In this document: positions 18,701-26,676 of the stretch, in pieces
How the letters are laid out: each line of letters begins with the position of its first letter
How positions within the stretch are numbered: the stretch's first letter is position 1
Source of the DNA: Euryarchaeota archaeon TMED192
Lineage (GTDB): Archaea; Thermoplasmatota; Poseidoniia; Poseidoniales; Thalassarchaeaceae
Reading direction: 5' to 3'
DNA length: 47,243 bases
Assembly (NCBI GenBank): GCA_002170775.2
Contig: NHIP02000001.1
Coordinates: forward strand, 1 to 47,243
The notes under the pieces: model-generated
The model's database searches: none
What the model saw: the letters and a program-made list of their open reading frames with translations, nothing else
Told to the model about the DNA's origin: nothing
Position numbers and translations under genes: made by a program

Positions 18701-20933
18701 TGTTCAAGGTAGGGAATCCATCGGGGTATTGATCGGTAGTACTGTTGAGGCGCGTGTACATGATGGACTCGCCTTGGGACTGGTTGCTATTATCGAGCCA
18801 TGCAATGTGTATGTTGTCGAAATCATCGACCAGTATGCCTGGAAGATACGATGTGGCCTCATACGGGCCTCTGTCTGGATTATCGTCAAACCAATCTAAT
18901 CCTTCGACATTGGATATCGCAGAGTCCATAATTTGCTTGATACCAAAAGCTGGCAATCCGTCGCTTGCACCGTCCCATTGCCCCGCGCCCTTGAGTTTGA
19001 GACGTGTGTAGAAAATCTCGTAATTAACGTCTAATTCGAATCCATATGACCTTCCATCCATCCACGCAATATGCGTGTTCCCTTGGCTGTCCAGAGCGAC
19101 TTGTGGGTGTAGGCTGTATGCGTCTTGCAGTGTGACTCGGGTGTCGTTTACAACAACAAGATGCCCGTATCCCTGGAGATCGAGGGATGGGCCTACATCT
19201 TCGATGTAATATCGGCTTCCAGAAGTCGCTGAACACTGTGGGACACAACGGGTAGCAGGCTGGCCCGGGGCAAAACCGACCCATGGGTTATCTAGAAGGG
19301 CATATGGGTCGAGTACTGAAATGAATATTTCACGAGAGGCGTTTGTTGCCAGATATATGAGCGCCTCTACCATGAACTGGAGTTCGGCTGCTGAGGAGGC
19401 TCCTGTTGGGAATGCATAGACTGCTCCCTCGGCATGTGTCGTTCTAGGTGCCCCTCCAGGGCAGTATCTGGCCACTGAAGGGGTGCCTGGTTGATTGTTG
19501 GGGCACTCAGCGAGGTCTCTCATCTGAGAGCCTACGTTGCTGTCTGCACCTGCCCAGAGGGGTACTGGTGAGATTCCAGCGAGGACGCATGCATCGTGTG
19601 CCTCATTCACACTCTCACGATCAGTGGCGTCCTCAGGAGATCCGTCATTAGCATTCTCATCAGAAATTGGAATGATGATCTTGGTGGCATTTGGATTCCA
19701 TCGGTGGTCCTCTGCTGTCGGGGGGTTGGCAAGGTTGCCGAGCCTACCCTGTGCATCCCTCCATGAGAGGCACGACCACGTGGAAGATGGGCCCCATGCT
19801 TCCGAACCCTGACCTCCTCCGTCGTAACTCAGTGATATGGCGGCGTTACTCAACACTGCACCGGTCAACTTTCGAATGCCACCAGATGTGTCTGCGGGGG
19901 TTTGACCGAGATGGTTTGAACGAGGGCCTTGGCTTCCTGATCCCCCTGTCTGATATGCCGTTGTACAGTAACCGGAAGTTGCTGCAGCGACTTGTTGCAC
20001 TCCCCCTATTCCATATAATGTCTCAAATACCGTCATATTTGCCTGTTCCAACATGGGTTTGAGTCCGATGAAATTACCTCCAGATGAGAATTGGCCACCA
20101 TAGAAAACTGTGCACATGTCTGCCCATTCCGTCCCCATTGAACCGGAAGTATCGATTGGCACAACCATCTCGACCTTGCCTCCTCTAGTATCGTCCCAAA
20201 CCACCTGAACGAAGTCGTCATTGTCTACGGCAATATCTGGGTGTCCCTTCATCCCAATTATTGGTGTCAGAAGTGTAGCGTCTATTTTTGATTGAGCCTC
20301 TCTGCTGGATACATCTATCTCAATCATTTCATAATAAATCTGAGTCTGTGAATAATAGAGGTCTAATGGGTCGTTGTTATCTTGCCAAACAATGTGTGCA
20401 TTATCCAAAGAGTCTACGGCTATAGCGGGCCAATCCCTGTCTTGGTTTCCAGTCCTTATTTCATAGTCGTCGATTATGGATATGCCATTCAAGCCATCGA
20501 TTGCATTCGAGCCGTCCTGTTCATGCATCGCAGGATCTAACAACTGATACCAGATTGTCCATTGTCCGGATCTGTCCGCCCAGACGATATGCACTTTGTC
20601 CTCGGAATCGATTGCGACGTCGGGATGCCATGCTTGATGCGCACCAGGATTGGAGATTTGTGTTTCAGAGATCAGCGTCTCGCCCGAAGGGCCTAGCATC
20701 TTGTAGTACAAATGCTGAGTATTCCGACTCCACACAAAGTGCACATTGCCCTCTGAGTCGGAGTCGACAGCAACCATTGAATCTGAATTGGGCCCGCTGT
20801 TGACGATGTTAATAGCGTCTGTGAGAACAATTTCACTGGCTTGTACCGGAACTGCTGCACCCATAGCGGCGACTATGCTGGAAAGCATTAGCAAAGTCAT
20901 CATGATGCTGGAACGCTTCTTTCTATTCTGCAT
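15798..20933 (-). CDS. Giant cell-surface protein with vWA domain, propeller-like repeats and CARDB-like domain
   Basis: About 1711 aa from ATG 20933 (GTG 20942 adds 3). A signal peptide (about residues 8-34, ending near VQASE) is followed by repeats of the form VDS.GNVHFVW / VDSEDKVHIVW / VDSLDNAHIVW / VDNDDFVQVVW, like blades of a beta-propeller. A von Willebrand A domain with MIDAS motif DTSGS (about residues 258-262) follows, then further blades (LDSQGNTHIAW, VDDFDNIHIAW). Next come several Ig-like/NEW3-like modules with NTGNVYDTF-type sequences, a CARDB-like module (NVGNIHATDV ... ESDESNNYW), one C-terminal membrane helix (about residues 1665-1690) and a charged cytoplasmic tail. It is anchored outside the cell, probably for adhesion or complex assembly. 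Exact ligand unknown. Confidence 0.85.
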   Translation of the reverse strand: MQNRKKRSSIMMTLLMLSSIVAAMGAAVPVQASEIVLTDAINIVNSGPNSDSMVAVDSDSEGNVHFVWSRNTQHLYYKMLGPSGETLISETQISNPGAHQAWHPDVAIDSEDKVHIVWADRSGQWTIWYQLLDPAMHEQDGSNAIDGLNGISIIDDYEIRTGNQDRDWPAIAVDSLDNAHIVWQDNNDPLDLYYSQTQIYYEMIEIDVSSREAQSKIDATLLTPIIGMKGHPDIAVDNDDFVQVVWDDTRGGKVEMVVPIDTSGSMGTEWADMCTVFYGGQFSSGGNFIGLKPMLEQANMTVFETLYGIGGVQQVAAATSGYCTTAYQTGGSGSQGPRSNHLGQTPADTSGGIRKLTGAVLSNAAISLSYDGGGQGSEAWGPSSTWSCLSWRDAQGRLGNLANPPTAEDHRWNPNATKIIIPISDENANDGSPEDATDRESVNEAHDACVLAGISPVPLWAGADSNVGSQMRDLAECPNNQPGTPSVARYCPGGAPRTTHAEGAVYAFPTGASSAAELQFMVEALIYLATNASREIFISVLDPYALLDNPWVGFAPGQPATRCVPQCSATSGSRYYIEDVGPSLDLQGYGHLVVVNDTRVTLQDAYSLHPQVALDSQGNTHIAWMDGRSYGFELDVNYEIFYTRLKLKGAGQWDGASDGLPAFGIKQIMDSAISNVEGLDWFDDNPDRGPYEATSYLPGILVDDFDNIHIAWLDNSNQSQGESIMYTRLNSTTDQYPDGFPTLNNLAIAVLDEWEIFEVSTWESGKLGPNSPRNPQLGTPPAFSNDLGSGAHVAWSDSTKCGEANSPKQTLCYVHVLTGLVDVALAPSETYYHVIEPGESTIYNLTIDNPTPGPSDLVADTFRLTVEDVPMNWSATLYYASNHTPIFESTPIHLKGNSNGENLVPLYLRVRAPTIYQAEGDQLAEIKVRAVSYKDPAIDDERQLVILMDVVHGIDLSTINKNIDVEQGGSGTFSIIIRNTGNVYDTFAFHDPSTLDGQMEWGLQFGWGVDFPMEVSLDPGQAVTKNLRVTIPTSQTPGTYVIYLKGWSTGEPIFQIDHGTYDVLGLWINVSVKTSGNIVFKIPDGTSLNVLPGDCAEFDIEVTKNYSPGSLIFTTPGGPTERPSDISQSVWRYDHWTVDLDFSSAPGGNGIPENAPRYWAVVGNPYVVTASMCSPYNATAGFGESVVVKAHLEGTPEVRDSALLLTNVIQVYELEAEVDSNILELYPGQAYPLTTKITNTGNGPDRFDITVESVTGPEGAYIWDIDIPRAYFGELLRDDSKEFDLIINVPEKTLAGTYSVVLNVLSEEPYEGTKVRENIELQVEITEFHDLRITLDPAMESKIKTSAPGRTVRFLMNLTNAGNVPDTPMLHNHTKLPGGGGWDPTPGMNTLSKWMITYALVEDFDTEYPKEAPCLPPEPSIAPEPDACYTSTTSTVTFPEMDAFTTIQFVAIISIDDEAQLSDRLIGIKATSIHGSAANDGDFDETPEWDDSCTLDENKDGLPDNYPPTCDSNEQVLQLMLRAPDLKILSAEAPQSRAPVGEMISVTVKLQNVGNIHATDVSVILCADQSPSDIRKNGCDEDNIVYRQLIEAVMPVSQSSNQELLEISLLYIVEAGSQDVVVYVDPDNNIIESDESNNYWSLSDKMGSNNRFLDPLLEAVATYSVPVIIIGATIALGGVAVVVIWGRRIEAMKEYAEKRSMMVYTDDDMEF

Positions 20934-20942
20934 GGATACCAC

Positions 20943-20962
20943 TCAGTATACTAAATGCAACT
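20943..20962 (-). promoter_or_regulatory. TATA-like promoter of the surface-protein gene
   Basis: On the minus strand, CATTTAGTATACTG lies about 15-27 bases before the ATG at 20933, consistent with a short-leader or leaderless archaeal promoter. No Shine-Dalgarno sequence is visible, which supports ATG rather than the upstream GTG as start. Confidence 0.35.
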
Positions 20963-20980
20963 CTAACCATACTTAATGTC

Positions 20981-20994
20981 GACCCATTCGGGTC
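20981..20994. terminator. Small hairpin after the DUF2299-like gene
   Basis: GACCC-ATTC-GGGTC, a perfect 5-bp stem with a 4-nt loop, eight bases beyond the stop of the minus-strand 222-aa gene. It may mark the end of the HIT/acyltransferase operon before the surface-protein promoter. Confidence 0.35.
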
Positions 20995-21002
20995 AGATAT
21001 GG

Positions 21003-21671
21003 CTAGACCCACTCACTAGGATCGAAGCTCTGACCGAAGCCGGCTTGTTCATCGAAATCTACCTCAGCGGATTTTAAACTTGATTTTTGACTAGGTCTGG
21101 ATATCGGTTTCCTGCCTTTCCAGTCATCTACCGGCCCTGGTTTACCTATTCCTTTACCATAATCGAATTTTATTTGGTGTATTATGGAGAGTTTTGTCAA
21201 CCAAACCCCCCTCATTGTCTGCATGAGTTCATTTTGAGTAAGTCCGTCAAACCAAATTGGACGTGATATATTGAATGCTTGAAGCGGCCCCGGTCTACTC
21301 TGTTCGTCTTCTTTGCCGACGTGTAAAACCCAATCGAGCCTAGATCTAGTGAGGTGCATTCTAATCTCGTGTAGCCAGCCTTTCCACCCAATCAGGTCCT
21401 CATCCCTGTAACTCACCATCTCATCTTGTTGTCCCTGATCAACTCGGGTGATCGAATACACCAAAACAAGTGATCTTTTCTTAGGTATCACGATGTTGAA
21501 AACATGGCCGTCTTTCGTAGGCGGATACTTGACATGAAGGTGAAGTGTTGCTTTTCCATCGTCGACGACCCTGTATTCTAAATTCTCATCATCAAGCCAC
21601 TCGCGGATTGCGGCAGTGGCATCCTCTGCATCCACGCAGCCCGGATGTAAATACGTCCTATTTGAGGGCAA
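21003..21671 (-). CDS. Conserved archaeal protein, possibly DUF2299-like
   Basis: 222 aa, soluble, no signal or membrane segment. The layout of an N-terminal IREWLDDENLEYRVVDD segment, beta-strands, and a later FDGLTQNELMQTMRGVWLTKLSIIHQ helix resembles the DUF2299 family of small archaeal proteins, a resemblance I judge by eye. The C-terminal ~55 residues are polar and likely disordered. It overlaps the acyltransferase gene by 14 bases, so it is translated from the same transcript. Function unknown; a regulatory or accessory role for the membrane acyltransferase is speculation. Confidence 0.55.
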   Translation of the reverse strand: MPSNRTYLHPGCVDAEDATAAIREWLDDENLEYRVVDDGKATLHLHVKYPPTKDGHVFNIVIPKKRSLVLVYSITRVDQGQQDEMVSYRDEDLIGWKGWLHEIRMHLTRSRLDWVLHVGKEDEQSRPGPLQAFNISRPIWFDGLTQNELMQTMRGVWLTKLSIIHQIKFDYGKGIGKPGPVDDWKGRKPISRPSQKSSLKSAEVDFDEQAGFGQSFDPSEWV

Positions 21672-23175
21672 CGAGAGATTCGTCCACTGAATTCATGCAA
21701 TCATAGAGATATCTTGCAGTTTGGCTACGGATCAATGCGGCCCTTCTGCGGTCTCGCCTGAAATCAGTTACAAGATCATAACCTAAAGCCATTAGAATGG
21801 CTGCTAGATAGAAAATGGGGAATAGCGCCGTGAAGAAGAGAGGTGTAGATAAAAGTGGAAGATCGTAGAGTAAAATGGCGGAAATGGTCCAAAGAATACC
21901 AATTATTGGCCAAAAAAGCGTTAATGAAAACATTGCTGCCATCAGATGATATGTTGTTCTGGCGTCGATTCCCTCGTCTGTTCTATCTCCCAGCCACCAT
22001 GCAAGGATAGCTTGAGGGAATGTACTTAACGCGAAAACTGGCATCGTAATTAGCATCACAGAGGTTCCTAAAATCAAAGAAAATATGCTGTTTCTTTTCC
22101 TTATGAGTTGTCCCTCCACGGTCAAATCACGTGCGTCCAAGTCGTGATCATGTAGTATCTTGGCAGCATTTGATGCGTTCTCGAATAATTCTTGAGAGAT
22201 TTTCCCCTCTCTCCATTTTTGTCTTATCTCTCTTGTTTCTAATACCTCTTCATAAAGGTCAGTGATGGGGGTTTTGGATTTTCTGTGTGCCATGAATACC
22301 CATGCGCGGTATGTTTCCCAATCAGGAGAATCTGGAGTTGCGTCTTTGAGAATTGAATATACTGAATCGCGCATAGCGATTACTTGAGATTTGGGGGGTT
22401 CGACCCACTCTCCATTCAACAAAGACTGGGCTTGCTTCTGGGAATACGGATTGGGGATAGGTATCGGATCGAGATATTCGACATGATGATCCGTTCTAAA
22501 TTTTGTATGATTTCTCCAATGGAGACCAGCGGGTTGCAGATGCGGCTGGGGGAGTTTTCGAAGCTCTGCGAGTGCTGCTGCAGCGAAAACTGTACGAAAT
22601 GGTCCGGTTTTGAAACCATGTAGGACTGAGTCTTGGTGCGAGGTGCCTTCAGGAAATACAACTGCAGAATAACCATTAGAAATACAATTTGAAACTGTTA
22701 GCATGCTTCTTCTGTTGATCTCTCCTGCGAAGTCTGAGTTAGTTATGCCTTCATCCATTTCTGCCTTTCTCAGGATTGGCTGTATACCAAGACCTCTTGT
22801 CCACCAGCCAAGTATCGGCCTTGTAACCAAGTCATGGCGCCCAAGTGCTGTAAATCTGCGATCTTGGCTGTAAACTATGACTAAAGGATCCACTAACCCG
22901 TTGATATGAGTTGAAACGGATATTCTGCCACCGCCTATATCAGGAGCTTTGTCGGCCTTGGAATTTCTAAAAATGATTCGATGGCCGACGGATATCATTG
23001 CTCTGAATAGCCACCACACGATTATTGATCCCGGGTGTTTTCCCGAATGGTCCCATGGAACTGAGTCGAGTTTTCTTGTATCTATCCGCATTGCGCTACT
23101 GGAAAGTTCCGGAGCCAGGGCCTCGGGCTTAGAGTCCATGCTGACCCTCCATGGGCCACGTGATGTTGTAAGCAT
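21658..23175 (-). CDS. PlsC-like (LPLAT) membrane acyltransferase
   Basis: 505 aa. The acyltransferase domain has His90 and Asp96 in THINGLVDP, a spacing of five residues (HX5D) instead of the usual HX4D. The same spacing occurs in yeast Gpt2/Sct1 glycerol-3-phosphate acyltransferases (PHANQFVDP). The second block FPEGTSH (174-180) is the phosphate-binding FPEG motif. Two to four C-terminal membrane helices (about 370-460) anchor the protein, followed by a basic segment. It would transfer acyl groups to glycerol-3-phosphate, dihydroxyacetone phosphate or lysophospholipid. Such an enzyme makes ester lipids, odd in an archaeon that also encodes GGGP synthase in this window. Its ATG directly follows the HIT gene stop (TGA/ATG). 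Confidence 0.8.
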   Translation of the reverse strand: MLTTSRGPWRVSMDSKPEALAPELSSSAMRIDTRKLDSVPWDHSGKHPGSIIVWWLFRAMISVGHRIIFRNSKADKAPDIGGGRISVSTHINGLVDPLVIVYSQDRRFTALGRHDLVTRPILGWWTRGLGIQPILRKAEMDEGITNSDFAGEINRRSMLTVSNCISNGYSAVVFPEGTSHQDSVLHGFKTGPFRTVFAAAALAELRKLPQPHLQPAGLHWRNHTKFRTDHHVEYLDPIPIPNPYSQKQAQSLLNGEWVEPPKSQVIAMRDSVYSILKDATPDSPDWETYRAWVFMAHRKSKTPITDLYEEVLETREIRQKWREGKISQELFENASNAAKILHDHDLDARDLTVEGQLIRKRNSIFSLILGTSVMLITMPVFALSTFPQAILAWWLGDRTDEGIDARTTYHLMAAMFSLTLFWPIIGILWTISAILLYDLPLLSTPLFFTALFPIFYLAAILMALGYDLVTDFRRDRRRAALIRSQTARYLYDCMNSVDESLVALK

Positions 23176-23595
23176 TCACTCGTTCAAACTGAGTTGGATA
23201 GCCTCGGCAATCGTTTCAGCCTCTGTAGCGTCTAGTGATTTTGGCTCCCATGCGAAAGTGTGTTTGGATTCTACATATTTCGGAATTATATGAAAATGGA
23301 CGTGTGGGACAGTCATGCCAGCTTCTCTTCCGTTATTCTGAATTATGTTGTATGCAATGGCCCCTGTGGCCTCTTTTATTGCGCGGGAGAGAATTGGCAA
23401 TGCCTTTCCGACGGCTGCTGCAGAGTTTGGACTCAGTTGATCAATCGAGGGTGCTGGCTCTTTGGACACAAGCAGCGTGTGTCCCTTAGAGAGGGGGTTA
23501 ATGTCTAAAAATGCAAATACATGCTCGTTTTCATACAACTTGTAGCAAGGAATCTCTCCCTCTATAATTCTAGTGAAGAGTGTGTGCTCGGTCAT
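23176..23595 (-). CDS. HIT-family nucleotide hydrolase
   Basis: 139 aa from the ATG at 23595; an upstream ATG-like extension to 23631 would overlap the previous gene. The HIT signature His98-Val-His100-Phe-His102 in PHVHFHIIP supplies the nucleophile and leaving-group contacts for cleaving nucleoside phosphoramidates or dinucleotides. The N-terminal FTRIIEGEIPCYKLYENEHVFAFLDINP is typical of the Hint/HinT branch. A single His triad and normal length indicate an intact enzyme. It sits between the SdhA-like gene (4 bases upstream) and the acyltransferase (no gap), so it is part of an operon. Confidence 0.92.
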   Translation of the reverse strand: MTEHTLFTRIIEGEIPCYKLYENEHVFAFLDINPLSKGHTLLVSKEPAPSIDQLSPNSAAAVGKALPILSRAIKEATGAIAYNIIQNNGREAGMTVPHVHFHIIPKYVESKHTFAWEPKSLDATEAETIAEAIQLSLNE

Positions 23596-23599
23596 ACAA

Positions 23600-25006
23600 T
23601 CACATGGCAAATGATGCTGCGATAGTACCAAGATCTTGGACTCTTATAGCCCCTACAATCTCCTGGTTCATAACTCGCGTATTGGTGGTAGTCCTCACTG
23701 CTTCAGCGGCTTTTTCTGCAGTTTCGATCAAGGACTCGATGGTTGCACTGCCTGATAAGAAAGACTTTGCTTGTGTAGTTAATTTTGTCTCAGCAGCCCC
23801 TACTGAGTCTCCTTTTTCCTTGTATAGATCTTCAATTCTCTTATTTGCTGAATCCAGACTTTGAAGAATATTCTGTGATCCTCCAAAATCGCAGTTTAAT
23901 GACCATTTTCCTGCTTCTTTTCCTGCTAATGAGCCGGTGTAGAGGTTTTCTAACATAGCGTTCCCAGGCAATATCGATGAAGTGTGAAACCCTGTGCTTG
24001 CAGAGGGGGCCGCTGCATAAACACCTGTTGCCCACATCTTACCTGACTCGATTGTAACTCTACCTTTTTGATCCACAGGAATCCCGCCGGTGGTCTCCAT
24101 GACTTGGTGTGTTACTGGAATCACATCGATCGAGACGTCCAGTGCTGTGGAATCTAAAATTGTCTTTCTAATCGAGTCAAACCAAAGTGAGTGCTGCTGA
24201 TCGATGAATCTCATATCGACCACCGCATCTCCTTCATGATTCAATGGGTCGATATCATCCCCTGATTCAGATCTGTATCTTCCACCGACGTCTAAGATCT
24301 CGAAGGGGATTGGGATGTCCGTTCCTCTGATGACCATAGGGTGAAGGGGCACCTTGTGCAAATTCTGTGGACTGATTCCGGCTCTTATTGCCATTGCGAT
24401 TGCATTTCCTGAGCCGATTGATGGGTTGGACCAGAGTCCTTGATATCCCTCATCAGCCAATATTATCGCTTTGCATTGGTATGGTTTTACTTTGCCGTCG
24501 AGTAAGTCCAACGCCACAATTCCTCGGATCTGACTATTATCCATTACCATGGATAATGGTATGTGATTCTGTCGTCTCTGAATCGATCTCTTCAGAACCT
24601 GTTCATCGAGGATCTGGGTTAGATATCTGCTAGTAGCATCTCCTGCGCCTGAAAGTCGAGGGGCGGCGTGCCCGGGCACTGATGAAAGGTGTGGTAACCC
24701 TCCCTTGTCTCTACGAAGTATCATCCCCCATCGCTCTAGCTCAGAAAGAATCTCTACTGAGGAAGAGCATGTTCTTCTAACGGCATGCTCGTTCGTGCTC
24801 TCATCTCCTAATGCAATTGTGTCTTCGATATGCGCTTCAGGGGTGGTTTCCCCTAGCGATGCTGCAAGACCGGCGGTAGATGGGCTAATGATTGGTCCAG
24901 GTGATTGGTGGATTATGGCGGTATTGGCACCAGAATCGCAAGACGCAATAGCAGCGCGAAGCGCTGAAGGCCCAGTTCCTATGACCAATACGTCCCACGA
25001 CTCCAT
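23600..25006 (-). CDS. SdhA/FrdA-like FAD oxidoreductase, short and divergent
   Basis: 468 aa. The N-terminal Rossmann motif VIGTGPSALRAA (about 8-19) binds FAD, followed by SPSTAGLAASLGE where classical SdhA has the covalent-FAD histidine; none is present, so FAD would be non-covalent. LHPMVIRG and HQVMETTGGIPVDQKGRV correspond to the SdhA substrate-domain segments, and YAAAPSASTGFH...GNAMLENLYTGSLAG to the C-terminal FAD contact. The catalytic-arginine segment of SdhA (PRDIVSR) is not recognisable, and the protein is about 100 residues shorter than usual. It may be a fumarate-reductase-like or L-aspartate-oxidase-like enzyme rather than respiratory complex II. No SdhB/C/D subunits are adjacent. 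Confidence 0.7.
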   Translation of the reverse strand: MESWDVLVIGTGPSALRAAIASCDSGANTAIIHQSPGPIISPSTAGLAASLGETTPEAHIEDTIALGDESTNEHAVRRTCSSSVEILSELERWGMILRRDKGGLPHLSSVPGHAAPRLSGAGDATSRYLTQILDEQVLKRSIQRRQNHIPLSMVMDNSQIRGIVALDLLDGKVKPYQCKAIILADEGYQGLWSNPSIGSGNAIAMAIRAGISPQNLHKVPLHPMVIRGTDIPIPFEILDVGGRYRSESGDDIDPLNHEGDAVVDMRFIDQQHSLWFDSIRKTILDSTALDVSIDVIPVTHQVMETTGGIPVDQKGRVTIESGKMWATGVYAAAPSASTGFHTSSILPGNAMLENLYTGSLAGKEAGKWSLNCDFGGSQNILQSLDSANKRIEDLYKEKGDSVGAAETKLTTQAKSFLSGSATIESLIETAEKAAEAVRTTTNTRVMNQEIVGAIRVQDLGTIAASFAM

Positions 25007-25059
25007 GCTACTCAGTCATGTCCAGATGCATGTTCTGAATGAACGTGACGCTTCGTTCA

Positions 25060-26487
25060 TCATCGGGTAATAGTTCGAGTGATCATGGAATAAACTTCTT
25101 TGACTGCGTTTCGAATTGTACTGAAGATGAACCCGTCTCCATCTTCCATGATAGTCCAGAGTACGAGTGACTTGACTGTAGTTTCGTTTTCTGTGAGAAG
25201 GTTGACTTGGACAGAACGGCCTTCATGTCCTGATTTATTCCAAGCCATGCCAATCCAGAGGATATGCGAATTGTCAACGGTTGCGTTGAACCTATTCCAT
25301 CCGTCTGTGCCATCAGTTCTGCCGGGTCTTACACTTCGATTTATCGGGGGAAGGCGAATTACCTGAATCTCAGGTTCGCCCTCAACGGTTATTATGTCAA
25401 TTTCAAATGGCTTCGAAGAGTTCTGATCGGGGCTTGCCAAAACGAATAGGTCGCTCTCACCGTGCGTTGCTCTGGGAGGGAGGTCTGCATCTAGTGTCCA
25501 TGTCTCAGATTTACGAATTCTTGAGGCTCTTTGCATCGTTCTAGATAACAGCCTGAAAAGTCCGGGTTTTCTTTCAATGACATGGGTCAATAATTTCTCG
25601 AGTTGTTCGAGATTAAACGGCTCTTGCTTTCCCCTTAGGCGTTCTACGGATCTAGTGTTCAAGACCTCAGTACAAATCCTATCTTTTTCATTCTGTTCAA
25701 TTTCTCCGATCATTGAGAGATAAATGGCTCTCAAAATTGTTTCAATAGCATCCTCTGATCGCTGTTGTCGTCTTACTCCTTTACTGATTTTTTCCATCCA
25801 AATGTTCCACCTGCTAGAAGTTTCAGGGTCGAGATGTGCATAGACTAAATCGACAAGCAGGGGTTCGGCAAGAGTGTCGTGAAGAGAGGGGGTATGGAGT
25901 TTCAACAAGGGAGTCTTTCCGGTATCCATTGATTTTTGCTTTTCGATCGATAATGTGGCAAATAGAATAACAATTGAGAGAATGGCCGTGAGACTCAAAA
26001 GAGTTAGTGAGAGGTCCGTTTGAAGAGTGGCTGAAGATACGATAGAAGCGAGAATGAAGCCGACTATGGCTGCAGAAACCCTAGTTCGCTCCCTGAGTTT
26101 GTTTTCTTCGAGTTGGTTCAAGATTCGATCTACGCCGACATATGACTCTCGGAGTGAAAATCCCTCTCTTCTGAGTTCTAACCGGTCTTTGGCAGCCATT
26201 CTTGCATAGGAAGATGCAATTAGAGGGGGGATGAACAAAATAATGGAGGCCAACCACATTATTCTAGAGATACTAAGGAAGTCTGAGTCTAGGAATGTTG
26301 ATGCGGCTACGATGGATGCTGGAAGAGTAAAGGCGAGCGTGTATCTTGCAAAGCGGAGAACTGGGTTCGTGGTGAGTTTTGTCCATCTTCCTCTCCATTT
26401 GTCTCTCGACAATATTCTTCGCTCCATCGCTGATGAAATCGAAGATTGCTGCTGCTCGGATTCGGCATAGGGTGTTGGCAAATCCAT
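25060..26487 (-). CDS. Multi-pass membrane protein, unknown function
   Basis: Not recognised. 475 aa. Four hydrophobic helices (about residues 45-65, 72-95, 140-160, 163-180) in two hairpins separated by a charged helical segment, then a ~290-residue soluble part containing a helical region (about 200-310) and a beta-rich C-terminal domain (about 315-475, with FEIDIITVEGEPEIQVIRLPP). The upstream in-frame ATG at 26487 lies next to a tRNA gene on the other strand. It may be cotranscribed with the SdhA-like gene (53-base gap), but no function follows from this. Confidence 0.6.
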   Translation of the reverse strand: MDLPTPYAESEQQQSSISSAMERRILSRDKWRGRWTKLTTNPVLRFARYTLAFTLPASIVAASTFLDSDFLSISRIMWLASIILFIPPLIASSYARMAAKDRLELRREGFSLRESYVGVDRILNQLEENKLRERTRVSAAIVGFILASIVSSATLQTDLSLTLLSLTAILSIVILFATLSIEKQKSMDTGKTPLLKLHTPSLHDTLAEPLLVDLVYAHLDPETSSRWNIWMEKISKGVRRQQRSEDAIETILRAIYLSMIGEIEQNEKDRICTEVLNTRSVERLRGKQEPFNLEQLEKLLTHVIERKPGLFRLLSRTMQRASRIRKSETWTLDADLPPRATHGESDLFVLASPDQNSSKPFEIDIITVEGEPEIQVIRLPPINRSVRPGRTDGTDGWNRFNATVDNSHILWIGMAWNKSGHEGRSVQVNLLTENETTVKSLVLWTIMEDGDGFIFSTIRNAVKEVYSMITRTITR

Positions 26488-26598
26488 ATGTCGTTCGAGC
26501 GGCGCTTTTGCTGGATGTGTTTGATGTCATCGCTTGATGGCGCAAAAATATGACGATTCGATAGGAGGCTTTCTTGAAGGGGGCGGCCTGGGCGAGAC

Positions 26599-26673
26599 GG
26601 GCGTGTAGCATAGCCTGGATAATGCACCGGCCTCCTAAGCCGGGGACCGCGGGTTCGAATCCTGCCGCGCCCG
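26599..26673 (+). tRNA. tRNA-Arg(CCU)
   Basis: Complete cloverleaf: acceptor GGGCGTG with CGCGCCC (one G-T pair), 4-bp D stem GCAT/ATGC, anticodon stem CCGGC/GCCGG with loop CTCCTAA (anticodon CCT, reading AGG), 5-nt variable loop, T arm with GGTTCGAATCC. Discriminator G, followed by a genomically encoded CCA at 26674-26676. No intron. The CCA ends one base before the stop codon of the convergent RFC-like gene. Confidence 0.95.
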
Positions 26674-26676
26674 CCA

